Origin: Fidelibacterota bacterium
GTDB lineage: Bacteria > Fidelibacterota > UBA8477 > JABMPR01
Reading direction: 5' to 3'
Length of the DNA: 49,842 bases
NCBI GenBank assembly: GCA_021734255.1
Contig: JAIPJM010000017.1
Coordinates: 1 to 49,842 of the forward strand
Each line of letters opens with the position of its first letter. Within the stretch, counting starts at the first letter, position 1. Positions 9,022-17,448 of this stretch are shown here, piece after piece. A model generated the notes under the pieces. The model had not been told where the DNA came from. It saw nothing but the letters and a program-made list of their open reading frames with translations, and did not search any database. The position numbers and the translations under genes were made by a program.

Positions 9022-10221
9022 ATGGGATCATCACACCAACCACGCCTCTACCTGCTGAACAATATTGTCCAGAATTACGCATGGGGTCAGCGGAACGAAT
9101 CTGCCTTCATTGCCAGACTGCTGAACCTGGAGCCGGAGAATGAAACACCCTATGCAGAACTCTGGATGGGTACCCACCCCAATGGTCCGTCCCAATTGAT
9201 CGACCCCCAGAATGGAACACAAACCCTTGCCGACTGGATCGCGGAAGACCCGATCAACAGGCTCAGCCTGAATCGATCAGAGCAGTTTTCAGAGAAACTC
9301 CCCTATCTGTTCAAGGTGCTCTCTGCCGAGAAGATGCTGAGCATCCAGACCCATCCGGATCGTCAGCAGGCAATTAAGCTTCATGCTACTGATCCGCTTC
9401 ACTATCCAGATGATAACCACAAACCCGAGATCGCCATTGCCATTGATCATTTGGAAGCCCTGGTTGGATTTATATCAGATCAAGAACTCCAGGCTTTACT
9501 GCATAAATATTCTGACCTGAAGGACCTGCTTGGTCTCGAAATCCCAGGGATCCAGCATAGTGTTCTCAAATTGCTGGATATCTGGGGGGACACACCGGAG
9601 CGTGTCACCATCTGCATTGAAAAGATCCAGGAATTGATTCAGGCGAATCCTGAACCTAACAAAAACGAACAAATATTCCTGGAGCAGGTTTCCGAGCATG
9701 GCACTGCGGATATTGGCATCCTTTTTATTCTGCTCCTTAAATATGAGTACCTGGAGGCAGGTGAAGCACTTTTCCTGGGTCCTGGCATCCCCCACGCTTA
9801 TCTACGGGGGAACATCATCGAATGCATGGCGAACTCTGATAATGTTGTCCGCCTGGGACTCACTCCGAAATTTTGTGATACAGAAGCCCTGAAGGATGTC
9901 CTGAATTTTAATGAGAACCCAGAGATTCGCGTTATCCCTCATAGTGATGGACAAGTGACAGAATACATTACACCGACATCTGAATTCCTTGTAAAATCCC
10001 TGGCTCTCGATGAAGCAGACAGATTCACATTTGAGAAGCAGGCCGAGTTAACCCTCTTTCTGGTCCTGCAGGGTGAAGTGAATGTTTTCTGGTCTACTGA
10101 GAATAGCTCCTGCTGCGGTATCTATCAGCAGGGAGATTCCTTTGTCGTGCCGGCAAACCTGCCAGAGTATACCATCAAGGCACGGCAGGATTCCCAATTG
10201 TATTTTGTAAAATTACCCTAA
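9022..10221 (+). CDS. manA: Mannose-6-phosphate isomerase, class I
   Basis: A 399-residue type I phosphomannose isomerase, converting mannose 6-phosphate and fructose 6-phosphate. QNYAWG (17-22) is the N-terminal family signature. The zinc ligands are Q109 and H111 (SIQTHPDR), E136 (HKPEIAIA) and H258 (GIPHAY). The catalytic arginine is R277 in NVVRLGLTPK. The C-terminus is a cupin-like beta domain. I chose the ATG at 9022. An in-frame TTG at 8986 would add 12 residues that do not look conserved. Neither start has a strong ribosome-binding site. With the phosphohexomutase at 23929 and the sugar nucleotidyltransferase at 36031 it fits nucleotide-sugar synthesis. Confidence 0.92.
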   Translation: MGSSHQPRLYLLNNIVQNYAWGQRNESAFIARLLNLEPENETPYAELWMGTHPNGPSQLIDPQNGTQTLADWIAEDPINRLSLNRSEQFSEKLPYLFKVLSAEKMLSIQTHPDRQQAIKLHATDPLHYPDDNHKPEIAIAIDHLEALVGFISDQELQALLHKYSDLKDLLGLEIPGIQHSVLKLLDIWGDTPERVTICIEKIQELIQANPEPNKNEQIFLEQVSEHGTADIGILFILLLKYEYLEAGEALFLGPGIPHAYLRGNIIECMANSDNVVRLGLTPKFCDTEALKDVLNFNENPEIRVIPHSDGQVTEYITPTSEFLVKSLALDEADRFTFEKQAELTLFLVLQGEVNVFWSTENSSCCGIYQQGDSFVVPANLPEYTIKARQDSQLYFVKLP

Positions 10222-10226
10222 GCAGA

Positions 10227-10805
10227 TCACGTCGATGTAGCCTCGATCCTGAATTTATCTGACATGATGGAGGGTTTGATACTGGCCCAGCGCAGCATGA
10301 GGTTTACAGATTCACCCATATCATCCATTTTTACAGGGTCAAGAAAAGCAGTCACCCGCAGAAAATATTCCTGTTCACCACCAAGATCTTCGGTGGATGC
10401 CACCACCAGATTTTGAACTGAGACATAATTGGATCGCGCTTCCTCAATGCTAAAAAAGCGATCCACCTTGGGATTCACCGAATTTACCAGAAAAAAGGTC
10501 TCCTGCTCACTGTCATACCGAAGCCCGTTGATCACCTCAGTGGACTGGATCGGGTTTGGGGAATCGGTGGACATGAGATCAAATTTAAAATGCAGGGTTA
10601 TACTTTTCCCAGAGAGGAGCACATTATCCAGTGATTCGGTAAACGATTCCGTTAGCCGGGTATTGCAGACGATCTGTTTCTTTACGCCAAAATACTGAAT
10701 ATCCAACTGTTCAAACCAGGGGTTGCTGCTTACAACAGTTGACAGGAATAATTGGGTTACAGCGAGAACGGATGCGTTAAAGGTCTGGCTCAGGAATTCA
10801 AACAT
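10227..10805 (-). CDS. Conserved hypothetical protein, DUF4390-like layout
   Basis: A 192-residue protein that begins with a short hydrophobic N-terminus, probably an export signal or membrane anchor (residues 4-25). It continues as an all-beta domain of alternating strands. The end, with FLRVTAFLDPVKMDDM, then LMLRWASIKPSIMSDKFRIEA, resembles the order seen in DUF4390 proteins (a strand with paired Leu/Pro, then a W near the end), but the match is weak. It starts 12 bases after the DUF3667 gene and is probably in its operon. Function unknown. Confidence 0.6.
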   Translation of the reverse strand: MFEFLSQTFNASVLAVTQLFLSTVVSSNPWFEQLDIQYFGVKKQIVCNTRLTESFTESLDNVLLSGKSITLHFKFDLMSTDSPNPIQSTEVINGLRYDSEQETFFLVNSVNPKVDRFFSIEEARSNYVSVQNLVVASTEDLGGEQEYFLRVTAFLDPVKMDDMGESVNLMLRWASIKPSIMSDKFRIEATST

Positions 10806-10817
10806 TGAATGAAGGTC

Positions 10818-11741
10818 CTAAGCGCTGCCCATTAGCAGCCCAACTGCTGTCACCAGAAGTGTCAGGACCATGACCAGCATAATGGAAAATCCATAGCTCA
10901 GGAGCAGCAGCAGCATCTTGACCGCAGTTTTCATATAGGTCTGCCCATAATAGTTCCTCAGGGCCAGATACAGATAAATGAGACTGGCAACGATAACGGC
11001 CCACATGGTCACCTTGTAATCAAGTATTACCGTCAGAATGAGCAGGCTAAAGATGAACGCGTGCACATGTAGACTGAAAATAAAGTGCTCGATATACATC
11101 TTTTTTCTGCGGACATAAAGTGCCTTGAGCAATAAGGCAGCAACGGGTAAAAGCAAGAACATGACCTTGGCAAAATTGTCCTGGAAGCCGGTCATAACAT
11201 CGTTCTGCTCCAGGTCAAAAGAATCATTCCCTACTGAGAATGTCATGCCTGAACCTGTTGTATCGGCACTCAGGACTTGCCCACTGGCAGCTGGGTCTGG
11301 GGCTGAATCCTGTACAGAGGGGTTGATCCTTGACTCTACAGCTTGCTCCAGGGTGGTTTCCAGATCACCGCTCTCAGAGAAACCCCGAATCAGTTCATTG
11401 CTCTGTATTTCAGGTATGAGCGATTTTAGTGAAAGCAGGAGAAAGAAAAGGACACTGGCAACCAGGTAAATTCTGACTGGCGGTAGATAGCTGATCCTTC
11501 TACCCTTTGTATATTCAGACGTCAGAAAACCAGGACGGGTAAAGAGCATCCGCAAGGAGCGGAGAACGCGTGAATCAATATCGAGTAGCTCTTCAAAGAA
11601 TTCAGAGAACAGGTCCCTGAAGGTCAATCTGTATTCTTTATTCTTCTGACCACATTCTGGACAGAAATAACTATCAAGTTTTTCACCACAATTCAGGCAG
11701 TGAGTATTTGCCGGTAATCTTACTTTTTGTTTCTCTGGCAT
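10818..11741 (-). CDS. DUF3667 membrane protein with zinc ribbon
   Basis: A 307-residue protein. An N-terminal zinc ribbon has CLNCGEKL (C17, C20) and FCPECGQK (C29, C32). It is followed by the family signature FRDLFSEFFEELLDIDSRVL and SLRMLFTRPGFLTSEYTKGR, then RISYLPPVRIYLVAS leading into the first membrane helix. After an acidic Ser/Asp-rich loop (about 112-172) come four or five further hydrophobic segments. This matches DUF3667, a membrane family of unknown role common in Bacteroidetes and relatives. The 192-residue gene follows in the same direction. Confidence 0.85.
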   Translation of the reverse strand: MPEKQKVRLPANTHCLNCGEKLDSYFCPECGQKNKEYRLTFRDLFSEFFEELLDIDSRVLRSLRMLFTRPGFLTSEYTKGRRISYLPPVRIYLVASVLFFLLLSLKSLIPEIQSNELIRGFSESGDLETTLEQAVESRINPSVQDSAPDPAASGQVLSADTTGSGMTFSVGNDSFDLEQNDVMTGFQDNFAKVMFLLLPVAALLLKALYVRRKKMYIEHFIFSLHVHAFIFSLLILTVILDYKVTMWAVIVASLIYLYLALRNYYGQTYMKTAVKMLLLLLSYGFSIMLVMVLTLLVTAVGLLMGSA

Positions 11742-11801
11742 GCGTGGATAAATTTATATGTAAATCGAAAGTGCGTTAGTCTTTTCTTGCCACTATCAAT
11801 T

Positions 11802-11811
11802 AAGGGAAAGG
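11802..11811 (+). promoter_or_regulatory. Ribosome-binding site for an AUC start
   Basis: AAGGGAAAGG lies 7 bases before an in-frame ATC at 11819. No ATG, GTG or TTG occurs in this frame between the upstream stop (TAA 11801-11803) and TTG 11864, which sits inside the domain. Confidence 0.5.
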
Positions 11812-11818
11812 TGCCAAT

Positions 11819-12262
11819 ATCAGCCGAGGTATTAACATTCTCAGGTCAGAACCAGATTGGGAATTGCTACGCTCTCTGGAGCTCATGATCTTTGGAGAAC
11901 ATTGGATCAGTCCTGAGAAATATAAAAAAGTGCGGCACTGTGAGAATCTCCTTCTTGTTGCATTCGAGGGAGAGAGACCTGTTGGGTTCAAATTGGGATT
12001 TAGAAAAGATGAAAACACGTTTCATTCCTGGTTGGGCGGTGTTCAGGAAGAGTTCAGACGGCAGGGTATTGCCCAGGCACTCTTGGACGAGCAAGAACGA
12101 GTGGTACACGGGATGGGCTTGAAAAGGATCACATTCAACACCTATGACAAATTCCCGGAAATGATCGCATTTGGACTGAAGAATGGGTATGAACCGATCG
12201 GCTCTGAGGAGACGAACCAGGGGGTCAAACACCACTATCTAAAATTACTTGATCAAGGCTGA
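11819..12262 (+). CDS. GNAT family N-acetyltransferase
   Basis: A small acetyltransferase of the GNAT fold, about 147 residues from the proposed start. The acetyl-CoA loop is RRQGIAQALLDEQE, preceded by WLGGVQEEFRRQ. The C-terminal strand-helix GLKRITFNTYD and AFGLKNGYEPIG is typical of ribosomal-protein-like acetyltransferases. The substrate is unknown. The first usual start codon is TTG at 11864, but the frame is open upstream and encodes GINILRSEPDWELLRSLEL, exactly the beta1/alpha1 of a GNAT domain. I therefore place the start at ATC 11819, 7 bases after a good ribosome-binding site. If that is wrong, the protein would start at 11864 and lack its first strand. Confidence 0.75.
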   Translation: MSRGINILRSEPDWELLRSLELMIFGEHWISPEKYKKVRHCENLLLVAFEGERPVGFKLGFRKDENTFHSWLGGVQEEFRRQGIAQALLDEQERVVHGMGLKRITFNTYDKFPEMIAFGLKNGYEPIGSEETNQGVKHHYLKLLDQG

Positions 12263-12367
12263 CGTGACGAGACCTCACAAAACTCACAGATCGAAATGAT
12301 ATAATTCCTGCTTTCGACTGTTTAGCATGTGTATTATCTTGTTTCCTCAGGATTGGGAGAATCACAC

Positions 12368-13048
12368 ATGTCAGGATCGCACAGGAAATTGAGAAAAAGT
12401 TTCATCACGGTCATTTGTGTAATGCTCATTCCCCTGGTCCTATTTGGGCAATCATCCAATTCTGAGACCGAACAACTTCACAAAAAGATCGACGAACTGA
12501 GCAAGATCATCGAACAGCTGAAAGCTGAACGCAGCTTCTCAGGAGATATTGGAAACACCCTGCAAGAACATCAAACAGATTTCACAAAACACGATAGCCT
12601 CCAATTGGTCTCCCTTAAGAGAAAGCAGGAAGCATCTCGTGCCAGAATTGACGCCCTGACATTAGAGATCATCCGGCTCAGCAAACAACTGGAAGACCCC
12701 AGTAAGCGATATGCCTTGGCGAAACGAATGAAGGAAAAGCAGATCAAGAAATTAAACGTGAGTTCAAATGATCCGAAAGTTGCGAACGTAGTGGTTGATA
12801 CCATCTCCGCCCAATCTATCGACCTGGCAGCCGTGAAACTTGTCAGAGAAGGCAAATCTCTTGATCAGGCAAGACTCCTCATTATTGATCAGCTCACTGT
12901 CAAACAGGTCTTGAATTTCTATAAAAGCCTTAAGCGGGATGACCGATACAAACTCTACGAAATTGCCGACGGCATTGTCGAAAACGATGGAAGCGAAATA
13001 ACTGACGCCCGACGCTCTGCTATCTATTTTTTCCTTTTTGCAAAATAA
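12368..13048 (+). CDS. Exported coiled-coil protein of unknown function
   Basis: A 226-residue protein starting at the ATG at 12368, which has GGGAGA about seven bases before it; an in-frame GTG at 12329 has no such site. The N-terminus is basic (RKLRK) followed by a hydrophobic signal peptide ending near VLFGQ. Residues of about 35-65 and 85-125 are heptad-like and charged, predicted coiled coil. The C-terminal 90 residues are helical, with repeated Asp/Lys and no known motif. Its stop overlaps the start of the next lipoprotein by one base (TAATG), so the two are co-expressed. I recognise no family. Confidence 0.7.
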   Translation: MSGSHRKLRKSFITVICVMLIPLVLFGQSSNSETEQLHKKIDELSKIIEQLKAERSFSGDIGNTLQEHQTDFTKHDSLQLVSLKRKQEASRARIDALTLEIIRLSKQLEDPSKRYALAKRMKEKQIKKLNVSSNDPKVANVVVDTISAQSIDLAAVKLVREGKSLDQARLLIIDQLTVKQVLNFYKSLKRDDRYKLYEIADGIVENDGSEITDARRSAIYFFLFAK

Positions 13049-13962
13049 TGATCAGACTGCTCCTCTATGCTGTTGCCGGCTTTCTTGTATTTAGCTGCAG
13101 CACAGCCACGACACATTACTATCGCACAGGGGATCTCCTCCAACGGGAATTTAAAAGCGCCGTACCAGACCGTACTTATCTAAGCGGAGACTATTATCAA
13201 ATTCGAAAGAATGGCAAAGGCCAGGTCCTCTCTGCCAAACACTTCAGCAGTCATGATAAGATCATAGAAACAAGCAGCTATACCTATGACCGGGATGGCT
13301 TTCTGATCAGTCATCATTATATCGAAAACTTCTCGAATGGCTTACCCCGCCTCTCCAGAAAATGGCAATACGATCGTGGTAAGTTGACGGATAAGGAGGA
13401 ACAGTGGTACTCCCGTTCAAGGACGCTGGAAAAGCGATTTACCGTCCTCTATGATGAATGGCAACGCCCCTATCTTGAATCAACCTGGGGCCTGGGTGAT
13501 CGCTTCGAAAGTTCTACTGAATTCTATTACGACTACAAAGGCAGGCTTGACAAATCACGGCGTAACTTTTTTTGGGATGATGGAAGCCTTCGAGACTACT
13601 GGCTGACCATTTACACGGATCATGACCAGATCATGAGCGAAGAACATTATCTGCCGGATAATTCTCTCACCACCTTTTACCGTTATACCTATCATCCCAT
13701 AAAAGACTACCGAGAGAAAGAGGAAGTGCTCGACGCCGGTCGAAATATTTTTACCATTCGAACCTTCAATGAACAGGGTTTGATCCTTGTCGAGGAGGAG
13801 AAGGATCGAGAAATGCAATTGATCCAAAAGCGCATTTTCGAGTATGATGAGAACTCCAAACCTCTTTATATTCAGCACTATGACAAAAATGGTGCCTTCA
13901 TTAAAAAAACGAAGTACCAGAACCCCGTTTACCTGAAGCCCAGCAGAACCCCTGGCTTATAG
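13048..13962 (+). CDS. Lipoprotein with YD/MORN-like repeats
   Basis: A 304-residue lipoprotein. Its signal peptide ends in the lipobox VFSC with C17 as the lipidated residue. The rest is a run of repeated beta units with aromatic cores, such as YTYDRDGFLISHHY, WQYDRGKLTDKE, FYYDYKGRLDKSRR and FEYDENSKPLYIQHYDKNG, of the kind seen in YD/RHS-like or MORN-like toxins and surface proteins but without a polymorphic-toxin tail. It shares one base with the coiled-coil gene before it. The DJ-1 gene follows after 8 bases. The function is unknown; a surface or periplasmic role is inferred from the lipobox. Confidence 0.72.
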   Translation: MIRLLLYAVAGFLVFSCSTATTHYYRTGDLLQREFKSAVPDRTYLSGDYYQIRKNGKGQVLSAKHFSSHDKIIETSSYTYDRDGFLISHHYIENFSNGLPRLSRKWQYDRGKLTDKEEQWYSRSRTLEKRFTVLYDEWQRPYLESTWGLGDRFESSTEFYYDYKGRLDKSRRNFFWDDGSLRDYWLTIYTDHDQIMSEEHYLPDNSLTTFYRYTYHPIKDYREKEEVLDAGRNIFTIRTFNEQGLILVEEEKDREMQLIQKRIFEYDENSKPLYIQHYDKNGAFIKKTKYQNPVYLKPSRTPGL

Positions 13963-13970
13963 GAGGTCAA

Positions 13971-14519
13971 ATGAAAAGAGTCCTTGTGCCCATGGCCAAT
14001 GGCTTTGAAGAGATCGAGGCTATTACCATCATCGACATCTTAAGAAGAGCCGGCGCCGAGGTCTGTACCGCAGCTCTGGACAAAAAGAACGTAGAAGGCT
14101 CCCACGGTCTGAAGATCATTACGGATGCTGTTCTGGATGACATGCTGACCGAAAACTGGGATATGGTCGTATTGCCTGGGGGTGTGCCTGGCGCTCCCAA
14201 TCTCATGGCAGACGAGCGTATCATCACCCTGCTGAAAAAACAAGCGGAGGATAATAAAACATCTGCTGCCATCTGTGCTGCGCCAGCAGTTCTGGAAAAA
14301 GCTGGACTTACCAAAGACCAACATGTCACTTCCCATCCCGAGTGGGCAGACCGAATGACCACGGCTATTCATACAGGCGCCCGCGTCGAGACGGCCAGTC
14401 AGATCGTGACCGGTCAGGCAGCGGGTAGCGCCATGGAGTTTGCATTCAAGTTGGTTGAGGTGCTATTCGGACCGGAAAAGGTTGCAGAAGTAAATACCGG
14501 TGTACTGGCTCGCCTTTAA
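13971..14519 (+). CDS. DJ-1/PfpI family protein
   Basis: A 182-residue protein of the DJ-1 (YajL/ThiJ) subfamily, involved in protein repair, redox sensing or glyoxal removal. The nucleophile is C102 in SAAICAAPAVL, and the acidic partner is E16 in NGFEEIEAIT, the positions matching C106 and E18 of human DJ-1. MVVLPGGVPG (65-74) is the conserved glycine loop. A strong AGGAGG ribosome-binding site precedes the ATG. It is the last gene of the run 12368-14519 and converges on the ABC permease, whose stop is two bases away. Confidence 0.93.
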   Translation: MKRVLVPMANGFEEIEAITIIDILRRAGAEVCTAALDKKNVEGSHGLKIITDAVLDDMLTENWDMVVLPGGVPGAPNLMADERIITLLKKQAEDNKTSAAICAAPAVLEKAGLTKDQHVTSHPEWADRMTTAIHTGARVETASQIVTGQAAGSAMEFAFKLVEVLFGPEKVAEVNTGVLARL

Positions 14520-14520
14520 T

Positions 14521-15309
14521 TTATTTTGAGTGGTCTGCTTTCAGCCACCAGGTCAAAGTGGCCAACACGCCCAGAACAGAAGCCACTATCACACTGAAAT
14601 AACTGACAAACCCCAGAGGCTCTGAACGGGGTCCAGCCATTTCTGTTAGCAGGGCTGGTACAGCCCAGGGAACCCACTCACCCCAGCCAAGAACGGCTAA
14701 GATCTGTGCCATGGCCAAAGTAAAGAAGGCCCATCCCATCGGGGGTAGATAACCCCTGCCAAAACAGGCAAAAAAGCCCACCCAACTCATGAGAGATGTG
14801 GTGAGCATGGATGCGATTAACAGCTCTAACAGGGACTGCCACATCAAACCAAGCGACCAGCCCGGCATGCCGACTGGCCAGGCACTCAGCAGGGCAAGTA
14901 GAAACACATAGAGGGTGGTTAAGAATGCCCAGATCAGAACAATTGTGAATTTGGCAAAAACAATATCCGTACGCTTCACAGGAATGGCCAATAGGTCCTT
15001 ATTGGTCCCGTTGAAGAATTCCTGACCGAACACCCAGGAAGTGAATATGGCAAAGAGGATCAGCCCGGCAACTGAGATACCCATATTCAGCATACCGAAC
15101 ATGGTCGGCCAATCCGCCGTGCCCGCTAGCAATTGCGCCTTCATACTGATCAAACCCATATCACGGGCTGCTTCCGGATCTTTCATGATGACCATGAATA
15201 AGGCACAGACCAGGGGAAGGATACTGAATCCAATTCCAAGCAGGATCCAGAGCTTGGAACGTAGCGTCTTTAAAATTTCATTTTGGAGCGCCAGGACATA
15301 TCCACTCAT
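14521..15309 (-). CDS. ABC-2 type transporter permease
   Basis: A 262-residue membrane protein with six predicted helices, beginning with a cytoplasmic LQNEILKTLRSKLWI stretch common to ABC-2 permeases of the bacitracin/lantibiotic-exporter type. VFGQEFFNGTNKDLLAIPVKRTDIVFAK is a conserved cytoplasmic coupling region, split here in two parts by its Gly/Thr. It overlaps the ATPase gene upstream by four bases, so the two form one exporter. The substrate is unknown; a lipid, peptide or drug are all possible. Confidence 0.85.
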   Translation of the reverse strand: MSGYVLALQNEILKTLRSKLWILLGIGFSILPLVCALFMVIMKDPEAARDMGLISMKAQLLAGTADWPTMFGMLNMGISVAGLILFAIFTSWVFGQEFFNGTNKDLLAIPVKRTDIVFAKFTIVLIWAFLTTLYVFLLALLSAWPVGMPGWSLGLMWQSLLELLIASMLTTSLMSWVGFFACFGRGYLPPMGWAFFTLAMAQILAVLGWGEWVPWAVPALLTEMAGPRSEPLGFVSYFSVIVASVLGVLATLTWWLKADHSK

Positions 15310-16214
15310 GCAAGGACTCCTGTCAGACTGAGAAAGTGAGATTCCAGGTCTTCCTGTTCAATATTGAGTTTGGATGGTGGATTTCCCGAATTCACCAGGT
15401 AAGTGGCTACCTTCTCCGGGTTGCCAATGGCAATCTCATCCAAGACATGCAGTGCACCTTCCACTTCCGCTACAGTATAACCCTCTGTTTCAAGTACCAG
15501 TTTTGCCTTCACAGGATCCTGAACCTGAATGACAAGCCGGGTTGATCTCAAGTTATTGATGGTTTCTGCATCATATTCTTCGATCATTTTCCCTTCGTGG
15601 ATGATACCGATACGATCTGCCAGGCGACTGACCTCCGTAAGAATATGGCTGGACATGAACACGGTCATCCCCTCACCAGATGCAAGCTGGCGAAGCAATC
15701 GCCTGATCTCAACGACCCCGGCCGGGTCCAGACCGTTGGTGGGTTCATCCAGTAATAACAGTTCTGGCTTGTGGAGGAGGGCTTTCGCCAGGCCGAGACG
15801 TTGTGAATTTCCAGTGGAAAGCACGCCGGCTTTTCGGTGGACATAAGCATTCAGTTTCAATTGATCGATCACATCATCAATCCGACTTCGATCCACACCA
15901 TGATGGTGGCGAGAAGCAATGAGCAGGTTTTCGTAAACACTGAGTTGAGGGTAGGCTGTGGGGGCTTCCACCATATGTCCGACTCGCGCCCAGGGTCCCT
16001 GACCATGGGGGCCCAACTGTTGACCCAGAACATGGATGTCGCCAGCGGTCGGTTTTACCATACCCAGAAGGGCACGGATCGTGGTGGTCTTGCCGGCTCC
16101 ATTCAAGCCCAGAAAGCCATAGATCTCACCGGTTTCCACATGCAGATCGATCCCATTAACGGCGACGACACCAGGATATTCCTTCGTCAGGCCAGATGTC
16201 TGGATGGCTTGCAT
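15306..16214 (-). CDS. ABC transporter ATP-binding protein
   Basis: A 302-residue ATPase, partner of the permease. The Walker A loop is GLNGAGKTT (36-44). The signature is LSTGNSQRLG (132-141) instead of the usual LSGGQ, as in several BcrA-like exporters. Walker B with the catalytic Glu is LLLLDEPTNGLDP. The C-terminal 90 residues are the small accessory domain of the CcmA/BcrA type. The four-base overlap with the permease and the 12-base gap from the lipoprotein lipase upstream suggest a single transcript. Confidence 0.92.
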   Translation of the reverse strand: MQAIQTSGLTKEYPGVVAVNGIDLHVETGEIYGFLGLNGAGKTTTIRALLGMVKPTAGDIHVLGQQLGPHGQGPWARVGHMVEAPTAYPQLSVYENLLIASRHHHGVDRSRIDDVIDQLKLNAYVHRKAGVLSTGNSQRLGLAKALLHKPELLLLDEPTNGLDPAGVVEIRRLLRQLASGEGMTVFMSSHILTEVSRLADRIGIIHEGKMIEEYDAETINNLRSTRLVIQVQDPVKAKLVLETEGYTVAEVEGALHVLDEIAIGNPEKVATYLVNSGNPPSKLNIEQEDLESHFLSLTGVLA

Positions 16215-16226
16215 GAGACTACCTCT

Positions 16227-17447
16227 TCAATTCCCCGATTTCAAACTGTCAAACCATGTCAGCGCCAGATAGTAAGCAGGGAAAGCGCCTGTCCCATGAT
16301 TTGCTCCCGGGAGCGGAATCAGTTCCACATCCCGGGCTCCATTACTTGTGAGGGAATCAAATACGGTCAATGAGTTTTGAAAATAAACCGTGCTGTCACT
16401 TGTTCCGTGATAGAGCTTGACCGGAGCGATCGGACCCCAGTCCAGAAGTGAATTTTCCACCAAAGCATTTTTAATATCAACTTCTCCAGCAGCAAAAAAA
16501 TCGGTCAGAAACTGCTCCGCAAAAAGGGAGCGAATGCTGGTGGTGAGAGAGTCGTTAATATCATCACCTGCATAATCCCCGTTCAGTAGGAGCGGAATCC
16601 TACTGGCATAGGGCTCGCGGAAGATGTCATCGATCCGATCCCAGCCATACACATCATTATAGGCTGTAACGATGTAAGCCATATATGCAGGATTGCTATA
16701 CGCCTGTCTGTTGAGAATATTTCGGGTTGTTGCTAACAGGTCATAGGGACCAGCCATAGGAGCAACGGCGGTAAGTTGGAATTCTTCAGAATAATCCTTT
16801 TCAATCGCACGATGGGCAGCCATGGTTGCAAACCCACCTTCAGAGTACCCGGCCATAAACAGTTTGTCACTCAGGATCAGCCCTTCCTGACAGGCATAGA
16901 TCCGGGCTGCTCGCAAGGCGTCGATAACGGCATTGGCAGAGAGCTCTGCGTGCAGATAGGGATGAATTCCTTCCGATGATCCCAAACCGAGATAATCCGG
17001 TTCAAATACCATGTAACCCGCCATGGCAGATATCAAGCCATCAAATGCGTAGAGGGGATTGGCAGAACCGACCTGGTCTCTTTTGAACTCAGTCCCATGC
17101 TGGACACTGAGCAGCGCAAGCGTATCGATCCCTGTGGGGACAAAAAGAACTCCTGACGCCGACACAAGTTCACCATGCTTGTCCCGACTCTTATACACGA
17201 TCCGAATTGCGTCAACAGCGAATTCTGGTGCCAAGCCGGGGGGTGCGCCGAACAGGCGCAAGTAGGTCTGTACTTGCTCCGGGTCATATGAGCCAAATGC
17301 CTCACTTGAGATGATCCCACCGGCCACACCTACGGGATTGCAAGGGTCTGACTCAGCGCCATCATCATTGGCGTCACAGGAAATTATCCAGAGGCTGCCA
17401 ATCGTCAGCATTATCAATAATGTGTATCTCAGGTAATTATTTGTCAT
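16227..17447 (-). CDS. Lipoprotein lipase/esterase (alpha/beta hydrolase)
   Basis: A 406-residue lipoprotein. The signal peptide has the lipobox SLWIISC with C24 as the lipidated residue. The body is an alpha/beta hydrolase of the secretory-lipase type: SVQHGTE (about 114-120), VFEPDYLGLGSS, the nucleophile S202 in AGYSEGGFA, and a probable acid and base in YHGTSDS and GANHGTG near the end. It probably acts on esters at the cell surface or in the periplasm. The start is the ATG two bases after the PfkB kinase stop, and the ABC genes follow. Confidence 0.8.
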   Translation of the reverse strand: MTNNYLRYTLLIMLTIGSLWIISCDANDDGAESDPCNPVGVAGGIISSEAFGSYDPEQVQTYLRLFGAPPGLAPEFAVDAIRIVYKSRDKHGELVSASGVLFVPTGIDTLALLSVQHGTEFKRDQVGSANPLYAFDGLISAMAGYMVFEPDYLGLGSSEGIHPYLHAELSANAVIDALRAARIYACQEGLILSDKLFMAGYSEGGFATMAAHRAIEKDYSEEFQLTAVAPMAGPYDLLATTRNILNRQAYSNPAYMAYIVTAYNDVYGWDRIDDIFREPYASRIPLLLNGDYAGDDINDSLTTSIRSLFAEQFLTDFFAAGEVDIKNALVENSLLDWGPIAPVKLYHGTSDSTVYFQNSLTVFDSLTSNGARDVELIPLPGANHGTGAFPAYYLALTWFDSLKSGN

Positions 17448-17448
17448 A

